This document shows positions 1 to 5,877 of a DNA stretch of 6,140 nt, in pieces. The stretch spans positions 1 through 6,140 of the forward strand of contig JAEYRU010000031.1 of NCBI GenBank assembly GCA_023435335.1. The letters are read 5' to 3'. Every line of letters begins with the position of its first letter. Position 1 is the first letter of the stretch. Source of the DNA: Pseudomonadota bacterium. Lineage in GTDB: Bacteria; Pseudomonadota; Alphaproteobacteria; Rhizobiales; Rhizobiaceae. The notes beneath the pieces were generated by a model. That model saw only the letters and a list, made by a program, of their open reading frames with translations. It ran no database searches and had not been told where the DNA came from. Position numbers and translations under genes: made by a program.

Positions 1-411
1 GCCATCCCCCACATGAAGGGCTCGGGCTGGGGCCGCATCGTCAACATCGCCTCGGCGCACGGCCTGCGCGCGTCGCCCAACAAGTCCGCCTATGTCGCGG
101 CCAAGCACGGCGTCGTCGGCCTCACCAAGACGGTCGCGCTGGAGACCGCCGGGACCGGAGTGACCTGCAACGCGGTCTGCCCCGGCTTCGTGCTGACCCC
201 GCTGGTGGAGACGCAGATCGAGGATCGCGCGAAGGAACTCGGCCTCGACCGTGAGACGACGATCCGCGACGTGATCCTGGCCAAGCAGCCTTCCCGGCAG
301 TTCGCCACCGTCGAGCAGATCGCGGCGGCGACCGTCTTCCTCGCTTCCGACGCGGCCGCCCAGATCACCGGCACGACGCTTTCGGTCGATGGAGGCTGGA
401 CGGCCCAGTAG
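1..411 (+). CDS. bdhA: 3-hydroxybutyrate dehydrogenase (SDR family), 3' part
   Basis: This is the C-terminal 136 residues of a short-chain dehydrogenase/reductase; the reading frame is open to the left edge, so the start and the Rossmann GxxxGxG motif lie outside the window. It probably interconverts D-3-hydroxybutyrate and acetoacetate with NAD in the cytoplasm, the step after poly-3-hydroxybutyrate depolymerisation. Visible SDR active-site residues, in window numbering, are Ser18 (NIAS), Tyr31 and Lys35 (YVAAK), followed by NAVCPGFVLTPLV, the substrate-side segment typical of this enzyme, and the closing SVDGGW motif. Full-length family members are about 260 residues, so roughly half is missing. 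A patatin-like gene follows after 41 bp on the same strand, which suggests co-transcription. The SDR family is certain. The 3-hydroxybutyrate specificity is assigned from the PGFVLTPLVETQI segment and is somewhat less sure. Confidence 0.88.
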   Translation, partial: AIPHMKGSGWGRIVNIASAHGLRASPNKSAYVAAKHGVVGLTKTVALETAGTGVTCNAVCPGFVLTPLVETQIEDRAKELGLDRETTIRDVILAKQPSRQFATVEQIAAATVFLASDAAAQITGTTLSVDGGWTAQ

Positions 412-452
412 GGCGACCCGCGTTAGGACCGATCGAACCGGAGACCGTTTGC

Positions 453-1592
453 ATGAACATCAAGCCCGACATCGCCCGGGGTGACCTTGCGAAGCCGATC
501 AACATCGCGCTGCAGGGCGGAGGCTCGCACGGCGCGTTCAGCTGGGGTGTGCTCGACGCCCTGCTCGAGGACGGCCGCCTGGAGTTCTCCGCGATCTCCG
601 GCACCAGCGCCGGGGCCATGAACGCCGTGGCGCTGGCGGACGGCTGGAGCCGCGGCGGGCGCGACGGAGCCCGGCAGAAGCTGCACGATTTCTGGCGCGC
701 GGTCGGCCGCGCCGGCGTGTTCAGCCCGGTGCAGCGGTCGCCCTGGGATATCCTGTGGGGCAACTGGTCGGTGGAGAACACGCCGGGCTACATGTGGTTC
801 GATGCGCTGTCGCGGGTGGTTTCGCCGTATCTCGCCAATCCGTTCAACCACAACCCGCTCTACGAGGCGATCCGCAAGGAGATCGATTTCGAGCGCGTGC
901 GCGGCGGAGAAGCCCCCAGGCTCTTCATCTCGGCGACCAATGTCGAGACCGGACAGCTGCGCGTGTTCGATACGAAGGAGATCACGGCCGAGGTGGTGAT
1001 GGCTTCCGCCTGCCTGCCGCAGATCTTCCAGGCCGTCGAAATCGAAGGGCAGCCCTACTGGGACGGCGGCTACGGCGGCAATCCCGCCCTGTTTCCATTC
1101 TTCTACGCCAACGAGACGGAGGACGTCCTGCTGGTGCAGATAAACCCCGTCATTCGCGAGGGCGTGCCGCGCACGGCCAAGGAGATCCAGAACCGGGTCG
1201 AGGAGATCACCTTCAATGCCGGCCTGCTGCGTGAGTTCCGCGCCATCGCTTTCGTCAACGAGCTGATCGGCGCCGGCCGGCTCGACCGCGACCACTATCG
1301 CAACATCCGCATGCACCGCATCGACGCGGACGAGGCGTTCACCGACCTGTCAGCCTCGTCGAAGGTCAATGCCGAGTGGGCCTTCCTGGAATACCTGCGC
1401 GATCTCGGCCGCGTCGCGGCGCAGGACTGGCTGGCCGAGAACTACTCGGCGGTGGGGGACCGCGCCAGCCTCGATCTGTCCGACATGCTGGCGCCGGGGT
1501 TGCGCCCGCGCGCGCCTCATGTCATGGGCGAGCGCGTGCGGGGTTTCCTGAGCACCCGCAAGCGTCCGGAAGGCGTTGCTTCGTCGAAATAA
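453..1592 (+). CDS. patatin-like phospholipase/serine hydrolase
   Basis: A complete 379-residue patatin-fold hydrolase. The glycine-rich oxyanion-hole loop GGGSHG is at residues 22-27, the nucleophile elbow GTSAG at 50-54 (catalytic Ser52), and the DGG motif at 204-206 (catalytic Asp204). This is the full Ser-Asp dyad, so the enzyme should be active as a lipid acyl hydrolase or esterase. No signal peptide or membrane segment is evident, so it is probably cytoplasmic. The ATG at 453 is supported by a GGAG at 440-443, nine bases upstream, and by the oxyanion loop lying about 20 residues in, as usual for the family. The region after about residue 290 is less conserved and I recognise no extra domain there. 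The gene lies 41 bp downstream of bdhA on the same strand, so it is probably in one operon. A role in polyhydroxybutyrate granule or membrane-lipid turnover is an inference from that context; the substrate is unknown. Confidence 0.9.
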   Translation: MNIKPDIARGDLAKPINIALQGGGSHGAFSWGVLDALLEDGRLEFSAISGTSAGAMNAVALADGWSRGGRDGARQKLHDFWRAVGRAGVFSPVQRSPWDILWGNWSVENTPGYMWFDALSRVVSPYLANPFNHNPLYEAIRKEIDFERVRGGEAPRLFISATNVETGQLRVFDTKEITAEVVMASACLPQIFQAVEIEGQPYWDGGYGGNPALFPFFYANETEDVLLVQINPVIREGVPRTAKEIQNRVEEITFNAGLLREFRAIAFVNELIGAGRLDRDHYRNIRMHRIDADEAFTDLSASSKVNAEWAFLEYLRDLGRVAAQDWLAENYSAVGDRASLDLSDMLAPGLRPRAPHVMGERVRGFLSTRKRPEGVASSK

Positions 1593-1679
1593 GTCAGCAT
1601 TGTTGCCGCTTCTTGTCGACCCTGATAAAACAGAGCGCTGCTCTTCAGCTTTTCTTCCGTTCGTCACCGATATTCACTG

Positions 1680-2126
1680 AATCCACAGGCCGGCGACTGT
1701 AGCGGCCCGGCATCCCGTGCGTTACGGTAAGGGCAACTCAGGTTCCTGAGGGCCCGCAAGGACAGCGGAACAAGCTCTGAAGGATCGGCCTGGGGCCCGC
1801 ACCGGGATGGAATTGCGGCGGACGGCTTGCCGGACGCAGCAGGAACGGACCGGGTGTCCAGCGGGAACTGCCGCGAACGGTCGCGAGCGTGAACGGTAGA
1901 CCGATGCTGCCATGAAGGCCGGGAAAGCCCTTCGATGGAAGCCAGCTGCAACCTCCGGGCTGCGCTGGCGGGGTCCGGAAAGGACAAGGCCACTTCGTGG
2001 CTGCGCACCACCGAGACCGTCAACGTGACGATCTGCCTGGAAGCGTGCTTTCGGGTGCTGCAGTCAGGACGGGTCGAACGTGACAGGGAGGCGTTGGGAG
2101 CGATTCCGACGCCTTTCTCTGTTTTG
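1680..2126 (+). ncRNA. candidate structured non-coding RNA, unknown family
   Basis: The 561 bp between the patatin and tetR genes hold no convincing protein gene. Short frames exist on both strands, but none has a supported start or a recognisable product. Positions 1593-1679 look featureless. From 1688 there is dense potential RNA structure. The segment 1711-1721 pairs with 1798-1809 (11 bp, one bulged C). Inside it, 1731-1734/1752-1755 continues into CTCAG-GTTC-CTGAG (1737-1750). Further hairpins follow at 1814-1838, 1847-1859, 1861-1874, 1914-1933, 1941-1969 (GCCAGC/GCTGGC), 1973-1985, 1989-2001 (GCCAC-TTC-GTGGC) and 2018-2030 (CGTCA-ACG-TGACG). An intrinsic terminator closes the block at 2089-2125. 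A possible -10 hexamer CGATAT (1668-1673, one mismatch to CTATAT) would start transcription near 1680, but no good -35 accompanies it. I found no RNase P, tmRNA, SRP or group II intron domain V signature. The alternative is a structured 3' UTR of the upstream operon. The boundaries are estimates. Confidence 0.35.
2089..2125 (+). terminator. rho-independent terminator, + strand
   Basis: The arm 2089-2099 (AGGCGTTGGGA) pairs with 2104-2114 (TTCCGACGCCT) in an 11-bp stem containing two G-U wobbles, capped by a GCGA (GNRA) tetraloop at 2100-2103. It is followed at once by a T-rich tract, TTCTCTGTTTT (2115-2125). The T tract lies only on the + strand side, so it would end transcripts coming from the left: the candidate non-coding RNA, or readthrough from patatin whose stop is about 500 bp upstream. 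It cannot serve tetR, which arrives from the other side. Confidence 0.65.
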
Positions 2127-2153
2127 CGGAATGCCTACAGGCAAAGCCGGACG

Positions 2154-2768
2154 CTAGGCCCCGATGGTTCCCGAGACGATCGCGATGTAGTGCCTGACGA
2201 CCGTCCGGCGCGCGTCCGGGGGAAGCGCGCGCAGTTTCAGCCCGTCGAATGCATCGAGGAGCATGTCGGCCAGGATGCCGGGCGTGAGCTCCCTGTCCGA
2301 AAGGTCGACCCGCCGCCGCTGCGCCTCGTCGGCGATCGCCGCCTCAATCAGCCCGAGCAGCTCCGCCCGCCCGCCGGTGACGATGTCCGCGGCCAGGCTG
2401 TTCTTCATGTCTAGTATCTCGGCGCCATGCGGCGATTCCTCGATCTCGGTCATGTGGTCCAGCATGCAGAACAGCGAGCCCTCCAGCCGTTCCGGCAGAG
2501 GAGCATCGCCGGCGAGCGCCTGGCGCGCGTGGTCCAGCATGACTTCAAGGAAATCGGCTGCCAGCGCGCGGTAGATGTCGGACTTGTTGCGGAAGAGAAG
2601 ATAGAGCGCCGGGCGCGAGATTTCGGCCGCGCGGGCGATGTCGTCCATCGTGGTGCGCTGGAAGCCATAGGCAAGGAAGACGGTCGTCGCGCCCTCCAGA
2701 ATGCGGGCGCGGCGGGCATCCTCTGCGCTCGAGGCCGTTGCCGTGGTGATGCTTTCGTCCATGTCCAT
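2154..2768 (-). CDS. TetR/AcrR family transcriptional regulator
   Basis: A 204-residue one-component repressor of normal TetR length. The N-terminal DNA-binding domain spans about residues 20-66. Its helix-turn-helix reads TTMDDIARAAEISRPALYLLF (39-59), followed by NKSDIYRAL, the classic TetR signature. The rest is a helical ligand-binding and dimerisation domain with no recognisable ligand motif. The start is ambiguous by two codons (ATG at 2768 or ATG at 2762 on the - strand) because neither has a strong ribosome-binding site. The gene is divergent from the 2Fe-2S/molybdopterin oxidoreductase operon, and a 25-bp inverted repeat lies between them. It therefore most likely represses that operon and itself, with the enzyme substrate or a related compound as inducer. 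That regulatory role is inferred from layout. No clear terminator was found downstream on its own strand; a small TGCC/GGCA hairpin at 2132-2143 lacks a T tract. Confidence 0.92.
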   Translation of the reverse strand: MDMDESITTATASSAEDARRARILEGATTVFLAYGFQRTTMDDIARAAEISRPALYLLFRNKSDIYRALAADFLEVMLDHARQALAGDAPLPERLEGSLFCMLDHMTEIEESPHGAEILDMKNSLAADIVTGGRAELLGLIEAAIADEAQRRRVDLSDRELTPGILADMLLDAFDGLKLRALPPDARRTVVRHYIAIVSGTIGA

Positions 2769-2773
2769 TCCGA

Positions 2774-2802
2774 GTTGACAAAATTACAGAAAATGTCAAG
2801 AT
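2774..2802 (+). promoter_or_regulatory. promoter overlapped by a TetR-type operator palindrome
   Basis: TTGACA (2775-2780) and TGTCAA (2794-2799) form an interrupted inverted repeat: 6-bp perfect arms, a 13-bp AT-rich spacer, 25 bp in all. The left arm doubles as a + strand -35 box: GTTGAC (2774-2779), 17 bp, then CAAGAT (2797-2802), close to the rhizobial CTTGAC-N17-CTATAT pattern (5/6 and 4/6 matches). The right arm gives a perfect CTTGAC on the - strand (2800-2795), facing tetR, although its matching -10 is poor. A repressor bound to the palindrome would cover the region from -35 to -10. Binding by the divergent TetR protein is inferred. Confidence 0.5.
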
Positions 2803-2809
2803 GTTTCGC

Positions 2810-2827
2810 GCGCCCGGAGACGGGCGC
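2810..2827 (+). promoter_or_regulatory. perfect 7-bp hairpin with GAGA tetraloop in the operon leader
   Basis: GCGCCCG (2810-2816), loop GAGA (2817-2820), CGGGCGC (2821-2827): a mismatch-free G+C stem with a GNRA-type loop. The predicted start of the oxidoreductase mRNA, about seven bases after the -10 at 2797-2802, falls almost exactly at its base. It could therefore form a 5'-terminal stem-loop that protects the transcript. No T tract follows, so it is not a terminator. Confidence 0.4.
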
Positions 2828-2859
2828 TTCGCCATCTTATACCGAATGCGAGGTGTGTC

Positions 2860-3318
2860 TTGCGGCTGATCGTCAATGGAAAGCCACTCGACCTCGATGT
2901 CGAACCCGAGATGCCCCTGCTTTGGGCGCTGCGCGACGTTGCCGGAATTCTCGGCCCGAAATTCGGCTGCGGCATCGCCGCCTGCGGCGCATGCACGGTC
3001 CTGCTCGACGGCGAGCCGGTTCGCTCCTGCTCGCTGCCGGTCGGCATGGCGGACGGCGAGATCGTGACGATCGAAGGTCTGGCGCCGGAGGGCGAGCTGC
3101 ACCCGGTGCAGCAGGCCTGGCTCGAAGAGCAGGTGGCGCAGTGCGGCTATTGCCAGTCCGGGCAGATCATGAGCGCGGCGGCCCTGCTGGACGTCAATCC
3201 GCAGCCGACCGACGAGGATATCGACAGCGCCATGGCCGGCAATCTGTGCCGCTGCGGCACCTACCCGCGCATCCGTGCCGCCATCCACCGCGCCGCGGCC
3301 CTGAAGGCGGGGGCGTAG
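2860..3318 (+). CDS. 2Fe-2S subunit of a molybdenum hydroxylase (IorA type)
   Basis: The 152-residue small electron-transfer subunit of a xanthine oxidase-family enzyme. It carries the full set of eight cluster cysteines: the plant-ferredoxin-type set Cys37, Cys42, Cys45, Cys57 (GCGIAACGAC...C), and the helical-domain set Cys95, Cys98, Cys130, Cys132 (CGYC and NLCRC). The length matches stand-alone family members. The start is a TTG at 2860. It is chosen because GAGG sits at 2850-2853 with six bases of spacing, because the beta-grasp fold begins exactly there (RLIVNGKPLDL), and because no in-frame ATG or GTG lies close upstream. The subunit passes electrons from the molybdenum centre in the partner encoded 2 bp downstream. 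It has no export signal of its own, so it presumably crosses the membrane folded with the Tat-signal-bearing large subunit. Confidence 0.93.
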   Translation: MRLIVNGKPLDLDVEPEMPLLWALRDVAGILGPKFGCGIAACGACTVLLDGEPVRSCSLPVGMADGEIVTIEGLAPEGELHPVQQAWLEEQVAQCGYCQSGQIMSAAALLDVNPQPTDEDIDSAMAGNLCRCGTYPRIRAAIHRAAALKAGA

Positions 3319-3320
3319 GG

Positions 3321-5597
3321 ATGTCGCGCGCCGGCAAGATCGCTCGCCGCACCTTCCTGATCGGCGCCGCCGCGATCGCCGGCGGGGTGGCCTTCGGCTA
3401 CTATTCATACAGCAAGCCCTTCGCCAATCCGCTGCAGGACGCGCTGGGCGAGGGCGAAGCCACCTTCAACCCCTACCTCAAGATCGCCAGCGACAACGAG
3501 ATCACCATCGTCGCGCCGCGCGCCGAGATGGGGCAGGGCATCGAAACGACGCTCGCTGCGCTGGTCGCCGAGGAACTCGACGTCGAGCTCGACCAGGTCA
3601 AGGTGGAGCACGGCCCGACCGCGCCCGCCTACGCCAATACGGGGATGCTCGAGGACGGCCTGCCGTTTCCGCAATTCGACGAATCGACCGTGGCCGAACT
3701 CGCGCGCCGGGGCATGGCTGTCGTCGGCAAGTTCCTCGCGCTGCAAGTAACGGGCGGCTCCACCTCGGCCACCGACGCTTATGAAAAGATGCGCCACGCG
3801 GGCGCCGTGGCGCGCGAGACGCTGAAGGCCGAAGCGGCCGAAAGGCTGGGCGTGCCCGCCTCCGCGCTGACGACCGCCGGCGGTGTAATCACGCATGCGG
3901 CGAGCGGCAGGAGCCTTACCTACGGCGAGATTGCCGTGGCGGCGGCCGAGAGGCGACCGGCAGCGGATGTGCCGCTGCGGCCGCGCTCGCAGTGGCGCTT
4001 GCTGGGCAAGCCGCAGCCGCGCACAGACATGCGCGCCAAGGTGACTGGCGCGCCGATCTTCGGCGTCGACGTCACGCTGCCCGACATGGTTTTCGCCACG
4101 GTGCGGATGAACCCCCGGCTGGGCGCTCCCATGCGCTCGATGGAGGCGGCCGAAGCGGCGAGGATGCCGGGCGTCATCAAGGTGGTGCCCATCGACACCC
4201 ACATAGGCAGCGGCTTCGCGGTGATCGCCCGCACCACCTGGCACGCGATGCAGGCCGCCGACGCGGTCCAGGCGGATTGGGCCGACGCCTCCTATCCGCC
4301 GGACGATGCCGGCCTGTGGACGGCGCTGGCGGATGCCGCGGCGGCCGAAGCCGGGTCCGCCCGTCGTGATGACGGCGATGTCGAGCGGCAGTTCGCCGAC
4401 GCTCCGCAGGAGCGCGTTCTGCAGGCCGAATACCAGGCGCCGTTCCTTGCGCATGCCTGCATGGAGCCGATGAACGCGACGGCGTGGCTGCGCGACGGCA
4501 GGCTTGACGTCTGGGCGCCCAACCAGGCGCCGACGCTGGTCAGAAGCGCCTGCGCCGATGCGGCAGGCCTGCCGCAGGACAAGTGCATCGTCCATACGAC
4601 CTATCTTGGCGGCGGCTTCGGCCGCCGCGCCGAGGTCGACTACGCGCTCTACGCCGTGAAGGTGGCCGCGCATACGGACGGCAGGCCGGTGAAGGTCACC
4701 TGGTCGCGCGAAGAGGACATGACCCACGACATGTACCGGCCCGCCGCGCTGGCGCAGATGCGCGCGCGCCTGGGCGACGACGGCATGCCGGCGGCTTTCG
4801 ACATGAAGATCACGTCGCCGTCGATCATGGCCAGCCTGCTGCCGCGCTTCTACCCGAGCCTGTCGGCGATGGGCCCGGACAAGACCATGGTGGACGGCGC
4901 CTTCAACCAGCCCTATGCCGTGCCCAATTACCGAGTGTCGGCGGTGAAGGCGCCGCTGACGGTACCGGTCGGCGTCTGGCGATCGGTGGGCAATTCGATC
5001 AACGGCTATTTCCACGAATGCTTCCTGGACGAGATCGCCCATCAGGGCGGCATCGATCCGGTCGAGATGCGGCTGAAGCTGATGGCACAGTGGCCGACGG
5101 CCGTCGGCGTCGTGGAAAAGGTGGCGGAGATGGCCGGATGGGGTGCCACGCTGCCGGCCGGCCGCGCCAGGGGCTTCGCCTTCACCGCCAGCTTCGGAAG
5201 CTGGGTGGCCGAGATCGTGGAGATTTCACAATCCGACAGCGGCATCCGCCTGCAGAAGGTCTGGATCGCGGCGGATGTCGGCACGGCGCTGGACCCGCGC
5301 AACATCGAGGCGCAACTCGTTTCCGGGGCCATATTCGGCCTCTCGGCCGCCATGAACCAGGAGATCACTTTTGCCGGCGGGGCGGTAGAGCAATCGAACT
5401 TCCATGATTTCGACGCCATGCGGATCTCGCAGTGCCCGCAATTCGAGGTGGCGGTACTGGAGAACGCCCCGCGTATGGGCGGCGTCGGCGAGATCGGCAC
5501 GCCGCCGGCGGCTCCAGCGCTCGCCAATGCCGTGTTCGCGCTGACCGGGAAACGAATAAGGCGGCTTCCGCTGTCGCGCGAGGTTGCATTCGCATGA
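3321..5597 (+). CDS. molybdopterin-binding subunit of an isoquinoline 1-oxidoreductase/aldehyde dehydrogenase-type enzyme
   Basis: A 758-residue catalytic subunit of the xanthine oxidase family. The N-terminus has a twin-arginine signal (RRTFLIG, Arg9-Arg10, then a hydrophobic stretch to about residue 28), so the enzyme is probably exported folded to the periplasm. MGQG (70-73), GGGFG (430-434) and the GVWRSVGNS segment match the molybdopterin-binding regions. Glu724 in GVGEIGTPP near the C-terminus is the conserved catalytic base. The ATG at 3321 lies two bases after the small-subunit stop and is the start that yields the Tat signal; the frame stays open much further upstream, but that stretch is antisense to tetR and overlaps the small subunit. 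IorB-type proteins carry molybdopterin cytosine dinucleotide and hydroxylate N-heterocycles or aldehydes. The substrate here is unknown. Neither an FAD subunit nor a cytochrome c subunit is encoded next to it, so the electron acceptor is unclear. Confidence 0.93.
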   Translation: MSRAGKIARRTFLIGAAAIAGGVAFGYYSYSKPFANPLQDALGEGEATFNPYLKIASDNEITIVAPRAEMGQGIETTLAALVAEELDVELDQVKVEHGPTAPAYANTGMLEDGLPFPQFDESTVAELARRGMAVVGKFLALQVTGGSTSATDAYEKMRHAGAVARETLKAEAAERLGVPASALTTAGGVITHAASGRSLTYGEIAVAAAERRPAADVPLRPRSQWRLLGKPQPRTDMRAKVTGAPIFGVDVTLPDMVFATVRMNPRLGAPMRSMEAAEAARMPGVIKVVPIDTHIGSGFAVIARTTWHAMQAADAVQADWADASYPPDDAGLWTALADAAAAEAGSARRDDGDVERQFADAPQERVLQAEYQAPFLAHACMEPMNATAWLRDGRLDVWAPNQAPTLVRSACADAAGLPQDKCIVHTTYLGGGFGRRAEVDYALYAVKVAAHTDGRPVKVTWSREEDMTHDMYRPAALAQMRARLGDDGMPAAFDMKITSPSIMASLLPRFYPSLSAMGPDKTMVDGAFNQPYAVPNYRVSAVKAPLTVPVGVWRSVGNSINGYFHECFLDEIAHQGGIDPVEMRLKLMAQWPTAVGVVEKVAEMAGWGATLPAGRARGFAFTASFGSWVAEIVEISQSDSGIRLQKVWIAADVGTALDPRNIEAQLVSGAIFGLSAAMNQEITFAGGAVEQSNFHDFDAMRISQCPQFEVAVLENAPRMGGVGEIGTPPAAPALANAVFALTGKRIRRLPLSREVAFA

Positions 5598-5716
5598 TCC
5601 AGCCTCCGCTTTCAATTGGCGCAGCCCACGGAAAATGCTGAGGCGAGTGTCGCAAAGCGCGCGGATCATACGTCATAGCGGCACGGCGCGCGTGTCAGGA
5701 AGAACGGTCCGAAAAG

Positions 5717-5747
5717 GATTTTGTGACTATATTGCAGTGCAAAAATC
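5717..5747. promoter_or_regulatory. candidate operator: nested palindromes upstream of the efflux gene
   Basis: TTGCAGTGCAA (5732-5742) is an 11-bp perfect palindrome about a central G. It sits inside a wider imperfect repeat, GATTTTG (5717-5723) with CAAAAATC (5740-5747, one extra A). The stretch is AT-rich against a GC-rich background and overlaps a TATATT (5728-5733) that could be a -10 box, though no convincing -35 precedes it. The position, about 135 bp before the efflux adaptor start, fits an operator. The binding protein is unknown; the arms differ from the palindrome beside tetR. The rest of the 5598-5877 gap shows no terminator for the oxidoreductase operon. Confidence 0.35.
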
Positions 5748-5769
5748 GAGTAATAACCCGCCTCCCGCC

Positions 5770-5782
5770 TTACCGGAGGTAA
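5770..5782 (+). promoter_or_regulatory. small hairpin sequestering a GGAGG ribosome-binding site
   Basis: TTACC (5770-5774), GGA, GGTAA (5778-5782) form a 5-bp stem that encloses GGAGG (5775-5779), the best Shine-Dalgarno sequence in the gap, yet about 100 bp before the adaptor start. In frame with good spacing are a two-codon GTG-GAT-TGA (5784-5792) and a 24-codon TTG-initiated frame (5789-5863). Either could be a leader peptide controlling the efflux gene. This is seen only as arrangement; translation is unproven. Confidence 0.2.
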
Positions 5783-5877
5783 AGTGGATTGAACGGCTCG
5801 TGCCGCGTCCCCATATCGTCCGGACTGCATTCGGCGCGGGGATGCCCAGATAGGGCCGGCTGATCGGAAAGCAAGAC

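Noticed and set aside
423..1316. A 297-codon open frame on the - strand opposite patatin.
   Set aside because: The + strand frame carries the full patatin motif set; the antisense frame has none.
1632..1657. AGAGC-GCT-GCTCT hairpin followed by TTCAGCTTTTCTT, a possible terminator just after patatin.
   Set aside because: A weak 5-bp stem with the T tract starting several bases after the stem; far less convincing than the 2089-2125 terminator.
1717..2030. GTGCG at 1717 followed by a structured stretch, reminiscent of a group II intron 5' end.
   Set aside because: No domain V hairpin with its catalytic triad, no reverse transcriptase, and GTGCG itself is paired in the 11-bp helix. A truncated relic is not excluded.
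1935..2414. A 159-codon + strand frame starting in the gap, with high third-position GC in its first 40 codons.
   Set aside because: It lacks a ribosome-binding site, reads through the terminator and deep into tetR antisense, and has no recognisable domain. RNA structure explains the region better.
2427..3320. The molybdopterin-subunit frame stays open far upstream, giving a possible 1056-residue protein.
   Set aside because: The extra 298 residues run antisense to tetR and out of frame over the small subunit, have shadow-like Arg-rich composition, and would bury the Tat signal. ATG 3321 is the natural start.
3405..5042. A 545-codon open frame on the - strand.
   Set aside because: It is a shadow of the molybdopterin subunit, rich in Arg/His/Gly with no motifs; long antisense frames are common in GC-rich genes.
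5664..5696. Repeated GCGCGC blocks flanking a 20-odd base stretch downstream of the oxidoreductase operon.
   Set aside because: Low-complexity GC hexamers with a long loop and no T tract; likely chance in this composition and not a terminator.
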